Shown here piece after piece: positions 18,282 to 26,974 of a stretch of DNA of 59,492 bases. The DNA lies in assembly GCF_003574465.1 (NCBI RefSeq), contig NZ_QOWC01000022.1, positions 1-59,492 on the forward strand, written 5' to 3'. A program made the translations under genes and the position numbers. Every line of letters starts with the position of its first letter. Within the stretch, counting starts at the first letter, position 1. The DNA comes from Methylobacterium crusticola. GTDB taxonomy: Bacteria; Pseudomonadota; Alphaproteobacteria; Rhizobiales; Beijerinckiaceae. The notes beneath the pieces are model-generated. The model was not told the DNA's origin and ran no database searches. It worked only from the letters and a program-made list of their open reading frames with translations.

Positions 18282-18821
18282 GAGGATCGCGGCGTCTCAG
18301 GAGCCAAGACCGAACGGCCCGGCCTCACCCAGGCGCTCGCCGATCTGCGCCAGGGCGACACCCTCGTGATCTGGAAGCTCGACCGCCTGGGCCGCTCCAT
18401 GGGCCACCTGATCGAGACCGTGCACGATCTGGAGGGGCGAGGGATCGGGCTACGCTCGCTCACCGAGCAGATCGACACGACGACACCCAACGGCCGGCCG
18501 ATCTTCCACATCTTCGGCGCGCCGGGGCAGTTCGAGCGCGATCTCATCCGGGAGCGCACGCGTGCCGGGCTCAGTGCCGCGGCGGCTCGGGGCCGGAAGG
18601 GTGGCCGCAAGCCTGTCGTGACGCCCGAGATCCTGCGCAAGGCACAGGTGCTGATGGGGCAGGGGCTGAACGTGCGTGAGGCCGCCATGAGGCTGAAGGT
18701 AAGCAAGACCGCGCTCTACGAGGCGCTCGCGTCTCACGTCCTGCTCAATAATCACTTGTATCCCGGTATGGTTTCCAACGCTTCTTTCAACGATGACATC
18801 GCAAGCTCCAAAAGCTCATGA
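18276..18821 (+). pseudogene. Serine resolvase lacking its N-terminus
   Basis: The frame starts inside a Tn3-type resolvase at F-E-D-R-G-V-S-G-A-K-T-E-R-P-G-L. The first about 30 residues, including the catalytic serine of the Y-A-R-V-S-T motif, are missing, replaced by the IS3 fragment. The rest is well kept: W-K-L-D-R-L-G-R-S (active-site arginines), the long E-helix and a C-terminal helix-turn-helix (M-R-L-K-V-S-K-T-A-L-Y-E-A-L). After L-A-S the reading runs into unrelated AT-rich sequence, so the 3' end is also altered. It cannot be catalytically active. Confidence 0.82.
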
Positions 18822-19045
18822 TCCGACACCGGTAAGCGCACGATTTCAAGTAATGGAATTTTTAGCAAGTAGTTTCGATCTTTGTGCTGGAATTCAAGGG
18901 CAACATGCGAGCAAGATTGTGGAGAATGAGTATCTCTGTTACCGGGATTGATGTGCACTCGTAATGTTGTCCCAGCGCTCATGTGAACGACTCCCCTAAG
19001 TATTAACCGGAACACTGCATCGATCAGGCTCGCAGCCGAGGTCAT
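18752..19045 (-). CDS. Small hypothetical protein in AT-rich DNA
   Basis: A 97-residue frame with balanced composition and a plausible mixed alpha/beta sequence (V-A-L-E-F-Q-H-K-D-R-N-Y-L-L-K-I-P). Its lower GC differs from the neighbours and suggests transfer with the adjacent mobile-element remnants. Its 3' end overlaps the altered tail of the truncated resolvase on the other strand, so at most one of the two overlapping stretches is functional. No domain is recognised. Confidence 0.45.
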   Translation of the reverse strand: MTSAASLIDAVFRLILRGVVHMSAGTTLRVHINPGNRDTHSPQSCSHVALEFQHKDRNYLLKIPLLEIVRLPVSDHELLELAMSSLKEALETIPGYK

Positions 19046-19125
19046 GTCAGACCGATCAGGCTTTATCTATACAATGCAAGCATCACAGCGACGGTGGTTC
19101 AGTCTGGATGGTCCATGACTTGGTA

Positions 19126-19201
19126 GTTCAGTTTGATCCTCACGCCAGCCTTCCCGAACCAGTCAGATGCCTGGTTCAGGAAGGGCATACCCAAACTGAA
19201 C
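19126..19201. repeat. Long interrupted inverted repeat upstream of the phytase-like gene
   Basis: Two nested arm pairs: outer GTTCAGTTTG (19126-19135) with CAAACTGAAC (19192-19201), perfect over 10 bases; inner CCTTCCCGAACCAG (19149-19162) with CTGGTTCAGGAAGG (19171-19184), 13 of 14. The loop is 8 bases. It could fold into a large cruciform or RNA stem 119 bases before the next ATG. No T-run follows. It may be a small non-autonomous repeat, an operator or an mRNA leader structure. The rest of 19046-19319 shows no gene. Confidence 0.55.
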
Positions 19202-19319
19202 CAGCGCCTCGCGCATGACGGAGGCTGGAGCTGCTGCTGTGCCTCGGCGTTCGATGTCATAGGCGTGTCATGGCCGACCTACCAAGAAACGCCGAACCCT
19301 GCACCCCTGGTCGGACCAC

Positions 19320-20681
19320 ATGACGCTCCTTGGAACATTCGGCAGACTAGCCCTTACGGCCACGGCATTCACCGCACTGACGCCTGCTCAAGCTGAGACC
19401 GTCCATCCCGCGACGCTCGCCGGGCACGTGGTGATGCCGGCGGAGAGCTTCCTGGCGGCGCCCGCCGATGCACCCGACGACCTCAAGGTCCCGGGCAAGT
19501 TCACCACGGGACGGCGGGTCGACGCCTCCGGCACGGTGATGGGCATGAACGACGGCCGACCTACCGGCGTGAAGCTGCCCCTCAAGAGCCCGCCGCTCCA
19601 GGGCCATTCCGGCATCAAGCGCATGCCCGACGGCAGCTTCTGGGTACTTACCGACAACGGCTTCGGCACGAAGGCGAACTCGCCCGACGCGATGCTCTAC
19701 CTCAACCAGTACCGCATGGACTGGGCAGCGGGCACGATGCAGCGCCTCGCCACGATCTTCCTGAGCGACCCTGACAGGAAGGTGCCCTTCCGCATCACCA
19801 ACGAGGCGACGCCCACGCGCTATCTCACGGGCGCCGACTTCGACATCGAGAGCTTCCAGTTCGTCGGCGACAAACTCTGGATCGGCGACGAGTTCGGCCC
19901 CTACCTCCTGCGCGCCGACCGTTCCGGCAAGGTCGAGGCGGTGTTCGAGACCGAGGTGAACGGCAAGCCCGTGCGCTCGCCCGACCACTACGCCGTGACG
20001 ACCCCCGCGCTGCCCGGCGGCATGGTCACCTTCAACGCGCGCCGCTCGAAGGGCTTCGAAGGCATGGCCGCCTCGCCGGACGGGCGCTTCCTCTACCCGC
20101 TCCTCGAGGGACCACTCTGGGACGCGGACAAGAAGGCGTTTGAGACCACGGCGGACGGACGTACCTACCTGCGCATCCTCGAGTTCGACGTGGCGCGCGA
20201 GCGCTGGACAGGGCGACACTGGCAGTACGTGCTTGAGGCGAACGGTCACGCCATCGGCGACTTCAACCTGATCGACGCCACTCATGGCCTCGTCATCGAG
20301 CGCGATGACGGCGAGGGCACAACGGACCGCGCCTGCCCGCCAGACCAGAAGCGCCCGGACTGTTTCGCGACGCCGGCGAAGTTCAAGCGCGTGTTCAAGA
20401 TTGAGATGACAGATGCCAATGTGGGCGGTCCCGTGCGCAAGGTCGGCTCCATCGACCTCATGCGCATCGCCGACCCGAACAAGCTTGCCCGCAAGCCGCT
20501 CACGGACGGGGCGCTCGCAATGCCCTTTCAAACCATCGAGAATGTCGAGATGGTCGACGCCAGCCACATCATTGTGGGCAATGATAACAATCTGCCCTTC
20601 TCGGCGAGTCGCGACCCGAATAACGTCGACGACAACGAGTTCATGCTGCTCGAGGTCGGGTCATTCCTGAAGGCAGACTGA
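19320..20681 (+). CDS. Secreted esterase-like/phytase-family protein
   Basis: A 453-residue protein of the 'esterase-like activity of phytase' family (Phytase-like beta-propeller). A signal peptide ends at A-Q-A-E near residue 26. Recognisable family blocks: G-H-S-G-I-K-R-M-P-D-G-S-F-W-V-L-T-D-N-G-F-G at about 95, G-D-E-F-G-P-Y-L-L at about 193, F-E-G-M-A-A-S-P-D-G at about 243, and a late I-E-N-V-E-M-V-D...N-D-N-N-L-P-F-S. It acts in the periplasm; activity on phosphate esters is assumed from the family only. The ATG at 19320 gives a good signal sequence. It is monocistronic as far as can be seen. Confidence 0.9.
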   Translation: MTLLGTFGRLALTATAFTALTPAQAETVHPATLAGHVVMPAESFLAAPADAPDDLKVPGKFTTGRRVDASGTVMGMNDGRPTGVKLPLKSPPLQGHSGIKRMPDGSFWVLTDNGFGTKANSPDAMLYLNQYRMDWAAGTMQRLATIFLSDPDRKVPFRITNEATPTRYLTGADFDIESFQFVGDKLWIGDEFGPYLLRADRSGKVEAVFETEVNGKPVRSPDHYAVTTPALPGGMVTFNARRSKGFEGMAASPDGRFLYPLLEGPLWDADKKAFETTADGRTYLRILEFDVARERWTGRHWQYVLEANGHAIGDFNLIDATHGLVIERDDGEGTTDRACPPDQKRPDCFATPAKFKRVFKIEMTDANVGGPVRKVGSIDLMRIADPNKLARKPLTDGALAMPFQTIENVEMVDASHIIVGNDNNLPFSASRDPNNVDDNEFMLLEVGSFLKAD

Positions 20682-21121
20682 GAGTCACCCGGTGCGGAGT
20701 GTCCCTGGTAGTAGTTATACGGCCACGTTTTCCTGACATCGGCGGCTGCACTTCGCTCACGCGTCAGGCGCGTCATCTGAGGTGAGCCTCATGAGACCTG
20801 TGCGCGGAGCGTTTGAAACACAGCATCTTGGGCCTGCTCTGTGCCAAGGGATGCCAGGATTGGTAGCTCCATCGAGACGCGCACAGGTCTCACCAGGCGC
20901 TGGATCGCCCTGCAGCGGGACGTCGCTCCGCCGCGCAGCGATCATCCGCGCGTTGCTCGGCAAGGTAGTACCACCGGCAAGATCCGCTTCTTCGACCGAT
21001 TTATTCGGGAGCAGCCATGCCGCTTTCGGCCAAGTGACGCCGATCTGTCCTGGATTGGAGACCGGCTGGCCTGAAGAGGGGGATACAGGCCGGCCGGCTC
21101 ATCGTGAGCGCCTTGCAGCCC
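20682..21121. other. Intergenic region without a convincing gene
   Basis: The stretch lies between the phytase-like gene and the stop of the minus-strand hydrolase. Several 60-90-codon frames exist on both strands but show no ribosome site or family resemblance. A small dyad TGAGGtgagCCTCA is near 20779. No terminator with a T-run is visible. Confidence 0.5.
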
Positions 21122-22219
21122 TCACGATCCTTGGAGGGGCCGAACATGGCCGTCCCGCATCCGGTCCTTGGTTCCGCGGGATGACGCGGATGATCGCGCC
21201 GTCGGCGCGCCCTCGAAGCCCACGGGTGCGACGGCGAGGATCGGCCTCCATGTCGTTGACCATGCGCGCAGCGGCTCCGGATCACCTCGGAACGCTAAGT
21301 CGAGGAAGGCCAGTGCGGCGGAGGCGGTCGCCTCCTTGACCTGCGGGTTCAGGTTCAGACCGCCGGTCAAGGGACGGTCGGTGAAGATGCTGTGCGAGCC
21401 TCCCCGGAAGACCGCCAGCGTCTTCCGCGGGGTCGCAATGGCCTCGTATACATTGAGGCGGTCGCTGAAAGGCGAGGTGCGGCCGGGCAACTGGATGACA
21501 TCCTCCGTTGCCGTCACGTGCAGGGTCGGGATCTCCACCGCGCCCAGGACGGCCCGCAGGTCGCGCTCGCCGTAGAATGGCGGTGCCGAGATCACGATGC
21601 CGGCCTTGATGCGCAGGTCACGACATTGAAGGAGGCGTCCCTCACGGATCACCCGGGCACCAGCCGCGACCAGCGTCGTGTTGGCACCGTAGGAGTGCCC
21701 TGCCGCAACGATCCGTCGCCGGTCGATCCGGTCGCCGAAAGCACCGCCGTCCTGAACAAGAATGCGGTCCAGGGCGAAGCGTACATCGCGCGCCCGCGCG
21801 ATGGCCTCTTGCTCCTGTGCCGCCGCCTCAAGCCGGTCGAGCATGGCCAAGGGGTTGCCGGCCCAGACAGAGGTGTCGCTGCCAACGTGCTGCAGGTGCA
21901 GGCTGGCGATCCCACGGGAGGACCAGTGCCGACCGAGGTAGCTGTAGCCCGTGCGCGATTGCCCAAGGCCGTGCGAGAACACGACGAGCGGAACAGGACG
22001 CTGCAGCGAGGACGTGTTGGGCCAGTAGAGGCGCACCGGCACCGGACGCTGGCGCTCGCCGTCGACCCAATCGAAGTCGACGACGCGTACGTCCTCCACG
22101 AGAGGCTGTGCGACCGCCCGGCGGGTCATCCCCGCCGCGAGGGTACCCAGCAACATGGAACCGACCTGACGGCGGTTCGGAGACTGCCGTACGGTCGTCG
22201 TGTTGGGGCCATCGAGCAT
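21122..22219 (-). CDS. Exported alpha/beta hydrolase (dienelactone-hydrolase/PAF-acetylhydrolase-like)
   Basis: A 365-residue hydrolase beginning at the ATG at 22219; the longer upstream frame has no signal or family similarity. The N-terminus N-R-R-Q-V-G-S-M-L-L-G followed by a hydrophobic stretch looks like a Tat signal. Catalytic features: oxyanion region F-S-H-G-L-G, nucleophile elbow A-G-H-S-Y-G-A-N, a likely Asp in T-A-T-E-D-V-I and His in G-G-S-H-S-I-F. The product is probably a periplasmic esterase; substrate unknown. The last about 50 residues are low complexity. Confidence 0.82.
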   Translation of the reverse strand: MLDGPNTTTVRQSPNRRQVGSMLLGTLAAGMTRRAVAQPLVEDVRVVDFDWVDGERQRPVPVRLYWPNTSSLQRPVPLVVFSHGLGQSRTGYSYLGRHWSSRGIASLHLQHVGSDTSVWAGNPLAMLDRLEAAAQEQEAIARARDVRFALDRILVQDGGAFGDRIDRRRIVAAGHSYGANTTLVAAGARVIREGRLLQCRDLRIKAGIVISAPPFYGERDLRAVLGAVEIPTLHVTATEDVIQLPGRTSPFSDRLNVYEAIATPRKTLAVFRGGSHSIFTDRPLTGGLNLNPQVKEATASAALAFLDLAFRGDPEPLRAWSTTWRPILAVAPVGFEGAPTARSSASSRGTKDRMRDGHVRPLQGS

Positions 22220-22414
22220 CAGTGAGGCTTTCGCGAGAGAAGGCGAGACGGGATGACGGCAGGGGGGGTGCGATCCCTCGACGACCGCCGTACCATCGCA
22301 TCGAACATCCGCTCGACGAGCGGGCGCCGCGCGAACGGGATAACGCCGGCCGTGCCGACCGCCTGGCGCGCCTTGCCGTTCCAAGGCGCGTCAAGACTAC
22401 ATTCCAAAGAGGTT

Positions 22415-23548
22415 TCAGCCGTGACCGGCTCGCGTCGTTCGCACGTCCCGACGATGACCCCCGAAAACCGCCGCCATTCCGCCCTCGTTCTCGTAGTGCG
22501 GGCGACCAAGGACCTCGCCGACTACCGCAAGTTTTCGCCGTTGAGCGAGCGCATGCACGACCATCGCTCCGCTGCGCCCCCTGAGGACATGCCGCCCTAA
22601 CGCCTCGGCTTCAATGCCATCGGGAAGCACGGGCATCCTGGCGAGGACGTCTTCCGAGATGAGCACGGACCTCTTCGTCTCCCGGCACAGACCTTCCAGT
22701 CGGGCGGTCGCATTCATGACGTCGCCGAAGTAGGCGATCTTGTGCCGGTCGATGCCGATCTCGGCCGTCACGACGCTGCCGCCATGAAGTGCTGCGCGCA
22801 GTTCCGGAACAAGTCCGAAGCGTGCAATCCAATGGTTGCGGTCATCGCTGAGCGTTTGGCGAATTGCGAAGATGCAGGCGATGCACCGAGCGCGCTCGAT
22901 GCCTCGCATCAGCGGCCAGGAGATGATGACCTGGTCCCCGATGTAGTCATCGATCTGACCCCGATGCCGACGAACAGGTTCGGCAATCGCCGCGAAAACG
23001 TCCTTCAGCAACTCCTGAGCTGCGAAGTCACCGTGCTTCTCGGCATACGCAGTCGAGCCGACAACGTCGAGGAACAGAAAGATGCGCTCCTCGCTGAGTG
23101 GTCGGTGATAGCGTCCGAGGATCAAGTTGATGAAAGCCTCGGAGCCGATCAAGTCGCGCATGCGCAATACACTGACCAGAAGAGCCGAGACCACCATGGC
23201 GTAGAGCACAGCCTGAGGACGGGGCGTCGCGGTCTCCAACAAAGTCTTGTCCGTCAGGCCGAGCGTCCAGACGACGATGCCCACCACCGCCATCCCGACG
23301 ATTACCACGAGCAGCAAGCTCATCTCGGCAGCGGCGAAGTAGGCGAGGGAAGGCAGGCGCCGCAAGCAGGTCGTGTAATGAGAGAAGAGGGCGCCACGTT
23401 CGTAGGCAATGGCGAGGATGCCGATGCAGGTGCCGTACGTGACACCGAGAACGGCCGGCCCCTCGTGAAACAGGACGCCGTACAGCGCGCCGAACACGGC
23501 GCTGGCAGCTGCGACGACGATCCAGAACGTGAGCGCGCTGTTCGACAT
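22415..23548 (-). CDS. Membrane-bound class III adenylate/guanylate cyclase
   Basis: A 377-residue protein: four hydrophobic helices (about residues 7-120) followed by a C-terminal nucleotide cyclase domain. Metal-binding aspartates are in F-L-F-L-D-V-V-G-S-T and Y-I-G-D-Q-V-I-I-S-W. H-G-G-S-V-V-T-A-E-I-G and Y-F-G-D-V-M-N-A-T-A-R-L are the usual later motifs. The start is the ATG at 23548, behind GGAAGGAAACG. It would make cAMP (or cGMP) in response to a membrane signal. A perfect CRP-type palindrome at 36059 in this window shows cAMP control is plausible here, though no link is proven. Confidence 0.9.
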   Translation of the reverse strand: MSNSALTFWIVVAAASAVFGALYGVLFHEGPAVLGVTYGTCIGILAIAYERGALFSHYTTCLRRLPSLAYFAAAEMSLLLVVIVGMAVVGIVVWTLGLTDKTLLETATPRPQAVLYAMVVSALLVSVLRMRDLIGSEAFINLILGRYHRPLSEERIFLFLDVVGSTAYAEKHGDFAAQELLKDVFAAIAEPVRRHRGQIDDYIGDQVIISWPLMRGIERARCIACIFAIRQTLSDDRNHWIARFGLVPELRAALHGGSVVTAEIGIDRHKIAYFGDVMNATARLEGLCRETKRSVLISEDVLARMPVLPDGIEAEALGRHVLRGRSGAMVVHALAQRRKLAVVGEVLGRPHYENEGGMAAVFGGHRRDVRTTRAGHG

Positions 23549-23636
23549 CGTTTCCTTCCACGTGGGAGGTGCGGTCAAGTAACCGGGTGACCGGCTACGC
23601 GCACGGGATCTTTGAGGATGAAGGGATCGAGGCAAC

Positions 23637-24107
23637 TTACTGTACGCGACGCAGGATCACGGTTTGACCCAGCAACGGGACGCCCAGGTAGCCCCGCAGC
23701 TCCATGTGCCCATCCACGAGCGACACGTGGGCGGAGTAGGTCCGTCCGGACGAGCCGTCGTAGAGATTGCCTCGTTCCCAGCGCCGGTGTTCCGGGCTCC
23801 ACGTCAGGCCGGAGAGCAAGACAGTACCTTCCAGGCTGCGGCTTCTCAGGGCCGGATCGGGGTTCAGCGTATCGGCCTTGAACGTCCTGCCGTCGGCTTC
23901 CATCACGCGACTGCTATGGATGATCCGGGCCTCATAGCCTTCGCCGACCTCAAAGACCTCGAACTTGAGCTGTCCCTCATCCTCGGCCCACACGCCGACG
24001 ATGTCACGCGGCGAGGAAGTCTGCGCAGCGGCGTGTTCAATCGAGGGTCCCGCCGTCAATATGGCGACAGCCACGGCCAGCGAAGCTCCCCGTACCGATC
24101 CGAACAC
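23637..24107 (-). CDS. DUF2147 secreted protein
   Basis: A 156-residue exported protein with a signal peptide ending near A-A-A-Q (residue 29), followed by one DUF2147 domain. Diagnostic pieces are I-V-G-V-W-A-E-D-E-G at the start, T-L-N-P-D-P-A-L-R-S-R-S-L-E-G in the middle, and W-E-R-G-N-L-Y-D-G-S-S-G-R-T-Y...L-R-G-Y-L-G-V-P-L-L-G-Q-T at the end. The family is periplasmic, its function unsettled. The stop lies 88 bases before the cyclase start, same strand; co-transcription is possible. Confidence 0.88.
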   Translation of the reverse strand: MFGSVRGASLAVAVAILTAGPSIEHAAAQTSSPRDIVGVWAEDEGQLKFEVFEVGEGYEARIIHSSRVMEADGRTFKADTLNPDPALRSRSLEGTVLLSGLTWSPEHRRWERGNLYDGSSGRTYSAHVSLVDGHMELRGYLGVPLLGQTVILRRVQ

Positions 24108-24167
24108 TCGGCTGCTCCTCTTCTTCGGCTTTCGCGTGCTCAGGGCAACGTGTCCACGAGCTGAGAC

Positions 24168-25082
24168 CTATTGAAACGTCACGCCGGAAAGACGCTCCGA
24201 CACAGCCCACAACCGCGTCGCAACAGCTTCGTCCTGGGCTGGAACGGGAATGACGGCGGGTCCGGGCGCGCCGCGGGTTTCGCCCAGCCACATCGGGCCG
24301 TAATACTCTCCGCCCGCCGCAAGCGGCGAGGCCGCGGCAAACAGGGTCGGCAACGCTCCCTGTGCGGCCGGTTGGAACAGAAACCACATGCAAGACCGCA
24401 TCATGCCGGCGGCGCTCCAGCGGCCCGACCCGTTCGGCAACAGGTCGGTCCGTGAAATGCCAGGATGCGCCGCGAGGCTCATGAGCCCCCAGCCATTCGC
24501 GTCGCTGCGGCGCTGCAATTCGAGGGCAAAGATCAGGCAGGCGAGCTTGGACTGGCTGTAGACGGCCATCGGGCGATAGGCGCGCTCCGCCTGTAGGTCG
24601 TCAAAGGCGATGCTGCCGCCGCGCGCGGCGACGCTGGACAACGTGACGACGCGCGGCTCGCGCCCCCTGCGCAGCAGCGGCAGCAGATGGGCGGTGAGGG
24701 CGAAGTGGCCGAGATAGTTCGTGGCGAACTGCAGCTCGTAGCCGTCGCCCGAAACCTTGCGCGTGGGCGGGTTCATCACGGCGGCGTTGTTGATCAGCAG
24801 GTCGACGCTGTTGAGACCAGCCCTCATCCGCTCGGCGAAGGCGGCCACGGAGGCGAGGCTTGCCAGGTCCAGGATCTCGAAGCTGACCCTGGCGTCCGGC
24901 ACCTGCTGCCGGATCTTCATGACGGCGTCCGCGCCCTTGTCTGCGTTGCGACCGGCGATGATCACCTCGCCACCGGCTCGCGTCAGCGCGAGAGCATCCT
25001 CGAAGCCTAGGCCGCCAGTACCTGTCACGATGGCGACCCGCCCCGCTTGTGGTGGCAGGTTGGCAAGCGTCCAGCCAGACAT
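24168..25082 (-). CDS. SDR-family oxidoreductase
   Basis: A 304-residue short-chain dehydrogenase of the retinol-dehydrogenase/WW-domain-oxidoreductase-like type. Cofactor loop T-G-T-G-G-L-G-F is at about residues 20-27, N-N-A-A-V-M is the structural block, and the active site is S-S...Y-S-Q-S-K (Tyr-x3-Lys). The A-G-R-N segment after beta-2 suggests NADP(H). The start at 25082 puts the gene directly against a double operator shared with the divergent TetR gene, so it is very likely the regulator's target. Substrate unknown. Confidence 0.9.
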   Translation of the reverse strand: MSGWTLANLPPQAGRVAIVTGTGGLGFEDALALTRAGGEVIIAGRNADKGADAVMKIRQQVPDARVSFEILDLASLASVAAFAERMRAGLNSVDLLINNAAVMNPPTRKVSGDGYELQFATNYLGHFALTAHLLPLLRRGREPRVVTLSSVAARGGSIAFDDLQAERAYRPMAVYSQSKLACLIFALELQRRSDANGWGLMSLAAHPGISRTDLLPNGSGRWSAAGMMRSCMWFLFQPAAQGALPTLFAAASPLAAGGEYYGPMWLGETRGAPGPAVIPVPAQDEAVATRLWAVSERLSGVTFQ

Positions 25083-25113
25083 CCGCGTACTTTCCTCGGC
25101 CGTGCAACAAACC

Positions 25114-25147
25114 GCACTCGGTGCAAAAACATAATCGCACTGAGTGC
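25114..25147. promoter_or_regulatory. Two-site operator between SDR and TetR genes
   Basis: Two near-identical palindromes: GCACTCGGTGC (25114-25124) and GCACTGAGTGC (25137-25147, perfect), centres 23 bp apart, about two helical turns. A half-site GCAAGTGC follows near 25153. Their place between divergent genes is typical for a TetR repressor that controls itself and the neighbouring enzyme. Confidence 0.75.
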
Positions 25148-25185
25148 AGCTTTGCAAGTGCGAAATCGCATGCGAGAACGAGGGC

Positions 25186-25800
25186 ATGGATAGCCCGTCA
25201 CCGAAGCCCGATGGCCTACGCGCGCGAAAGCGTCAGGAGACGCTGGAGCGGATCGCCGAGACCGGTCTGAGGCTGTTCAGCCGGAACGGCTACGAGGCGA
25301 CGACCTTGGATGCGATCGCTGAGGCGGCCGGCATCTCGCGGCGGACGTTTTTCTACTACTTCAAGTCGAAGGAAGAGATCCTGCTGGATTGGCAGATGCG
25401 GGGTTTCAGCGCGTCGCTGCACAAGGCGGTCTTGGCCCAGCCGGCGGGCAAGGTGCCTTTCGAGGTGGTCCGCGATGCCTTGTTGAAGCTCGCCGCCGGC
25501 ATCCGCACACAGGAATTCATCAGCATCGACCGCGTGATGCGCACCAGCGAAACGCTGAGAGCGCGCAAGCAGGCAATCTACGGCTTGCATGAGCAAGCCC
25601 TGCACGCGGCGCTCGTCGAGCGCTGGCCCGACCCGGCACGAAGCACGGCCCTGCGGCTGGTTGCGATGGTGTCGCTCGGGGCGCTGCGCCTGGCCATCGA
25701 GGAATGGATGCAGGCGGGGGGTGATCAAGGGGCAGAGGCGTTCCTGACCCAGGCCTTCAGCTCCATTGCGGTCGAGGTCTGCAACTCTCCGCGCGGCTGA
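25186..25800 (+). CDS. TetR-family repressor
   Basis: A 204-residue regulator starting at the ATG at 25186; earlier in-frame starts lie inside the operator. The N-terminal helix-turn-helix is F-S-R-N-G-Y-E-A-T-T-L-D-A-I-A-E-A-A-G, then R-R-T-F-F-Y-Y-F-K-S-K-E-E-I-L, a strong TetR signature. The C-terminal ligand domain is helical and unassigned. The operator pair upstream predicts autoregulation and control of the divergent SDR gene. A terminator-like sRNA locus follows its stop. Confidence 0.92.
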   Translation: MDSPSPKPDGLRARKRQETLERIAETGLRLFSRNGYEATTLDAIAEAAGISRRTFFYYFKSKEEILLDWQMRGFSASLHKAVLAQPAGKVPFEVVRDALLKLAAGIRTQEFISIDRVMRTSETLRARKQAIYGLHEQALHAALVERWPDPARSTALRLVAMVSLGALRLAIEEWMQAGGDQGAEAFLTQAFSSIAVEVCNSPRG

Positions 25801-25831
25801 CAGGAACCATGCACCGCAAGATGCGTTCGTG

Positions 25832-25925
25832 CGTTGCAGCATGGCGATGGCGTCGTCGTGCTGTGCCCTTCATGGGCGTTTCCTCCCTAGACTTGGGCCA
25901 CCCGCAAGGGCGGCCCTTTTGTTTT
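25832..25925 (+). ncRNA. Candidate alpha-r8/MmgR-like small RNA, copy 1
   Basis: This non-coding stretch ends in a strong intrinsic terminator. It contains the decamer TTTCCTCCCT at 25879-25888, set between a 5' stem-loop region (CAGCA...TGCTG arms at about 25837-25863, then GCCC/GGGC around 25865-25877) and the terminator. That arrangement, stem-loops, single-stranded UUUCCUCCCU, GC-rich terminator, is what I recall of the alphaproteobacterial MmgR (alpha-r8) family, linked in Sinorhizobium to PHB accumulation. The 5' end is a guess. The CCUCC core could pair with ribosome binding sites. Confidence 0.65.
25895..25925 (+). terminator. Intrinsic terminator of sRNA copy 1
   Basis: The stem GGGCCaCCC / GGGcGGCCC with loop GCAA is followed by TTTTGTTTT. 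It would also stop read-through from the TetR gene. Confidence 0.85.
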
Positions 25926-25995
25926 CGATGTTTTCTATGCGATGAGAGTTCCCTGGTGTCCTGGTAGACGCCACCTCAGCGTGTTTGGAGGAAGC

Positions 25996-26280
25996 ATGAC
26001 CAGTACCCAGGCAATCGCATCAACGCTCACTCGCCTGGCTTCTCCAGGCATGAAGCCGAAAGCTTTGATGGCAGCAGTGCGTGAGCAGCATCCCAAGGCC
26101 TCTAAGAAGGACGTTGCACGGGCAGCTTTCTATGCGGTGATCCAACATACCGACGGCACGTCGGACAAGGTACAGCAACTTCACGCCTTCGCGCTCGGCG
26201 AGCGGCTGGGCGACGATGATGACGTCGAGCCAGCATCAAAGCCGCGGAAGAAGCATAAGCAAAGGGCAGCAAAGCCCTAA
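25996..26280 (+). CDS. Small hypothetical protein, basic C-terminus
   Basis: A 94-residue soluble protein. The ATG at 25996 is preceded by GGAGGAAGC, a strong ribosome site that decides the start over an open upstream frame. The N-terminal half is predicted helical (P-K-A-L-M-A-A-V-R-E-Q-H-P-K-A-S-K-K-D-V) and reminiscent of a helical DNA- or protein-binding domain. The tail after D-D-D-D is Lys/Arg-rich. It lies right after the sRNA terminator. No family recognised. Confidence 0.7.
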   Translation: MTSTQAIASTLTRLASPGMKPKALMAAVREQHPKASKKDVARAAFYAVIQHTDGTSDKVQQLHAFALGERLGDDDDVEPASKPRKKHKQRAAKP

Positions 26281-26365
26281 GATATATCGCGCGGCAAAGA
26301 TTAGCTCGGCGCCATCGAGATGTCAGCTTGGATTACTCGCGTAGATTGATCGGTGTGCGGGGCCT

Positions 26366-26974
26366 TCAATGCCTGCGGCTGCGTGGCTGCTCACGGGTAA
26401 GCACGCTAAGTTCACGGCCGATTTCCAGCAAAAGCATTTCGATCAGCTTGCGCAGCAGAGGCTTTTTCAATGTGCTGATCGCGGCGTGCGCCTGCAGGCA
26501 GTGTTCGGCAACCTGCTCGAGCGGATGTGAGATCTCCGCACTTGTCGGTCGCGCAAACGCATTGTCGCTCAATCGGCACGCCGTCACATCGACGATGATG
26601 CCCCGACCGCACAAAGGCTTGCCATCCGCGTCGAGCTTGAAGCGTCCTCGCGCCAGCACCCAGCGGGTGACCCCGTCCGACGAGCACACCCGGTACTCCG
26701 CGACGTAGGAGATGCCCTCGGTGGCGCATCGCCTGATGTGATCGAGGATGACGGTGCGATCATCGGGATGTATGCCGTTCACGAACGCGGCAATCGGTGC
26801 GCCTGCCCGACCGAGAGCAGGATCGAGCCCGAAGATATGAGCAACGAGATCATCCGTATACACACAATCATCTTGGACATGCCAGCTCCAGGAGCCTACT
26901 ACATCGCACTCATCGATCGATTGTTGCAACGCTTCGGGATGGATTTCCGCAATAGTCGGAGTGTGCACGTCCAT
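26366..26974 (-). CDS. PAS-domain sensor protein without output domain
   Basis: About 202 residues from the ATG at 26974 (AAGG 6 bases upstream; an ATG at 27010 is the alternative). Residues about 20-135 form a PAS_3-type fold: G-S-W-S-W-H-V-Q-D-D, a helix F-V-N-G-I-H-P-D-D-R, and Y-R-V-C-S-S-D-G-V-T-R-W-V-L-A-R-G-R. The C-terminal 65 residues are helical and lack histidine-kinase, GGDEF or HTH motifs. It may act by partner binding, like short PAS regulators in Methylobacterium-type genomes. Confidence 0.75.
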   Translation of the reverse strand: MDVHTPTIAEIHPEALQQSIDECDVVGSWSWHVQDDCVYTDDLVAHIFGLDPALGRAGAPIAAFVNGIHPDDRTVILDHIRRCATEGISYVAEYRVCSSDGVTRWVLARGRFKLDADGKPLCGRGIIVDVTACRLSDNAFARPTSAEISHPLEQVAEHCLQAHAAISTLKKPLLRKLIEMLLLEIGRELSVLTREQPRSRRH

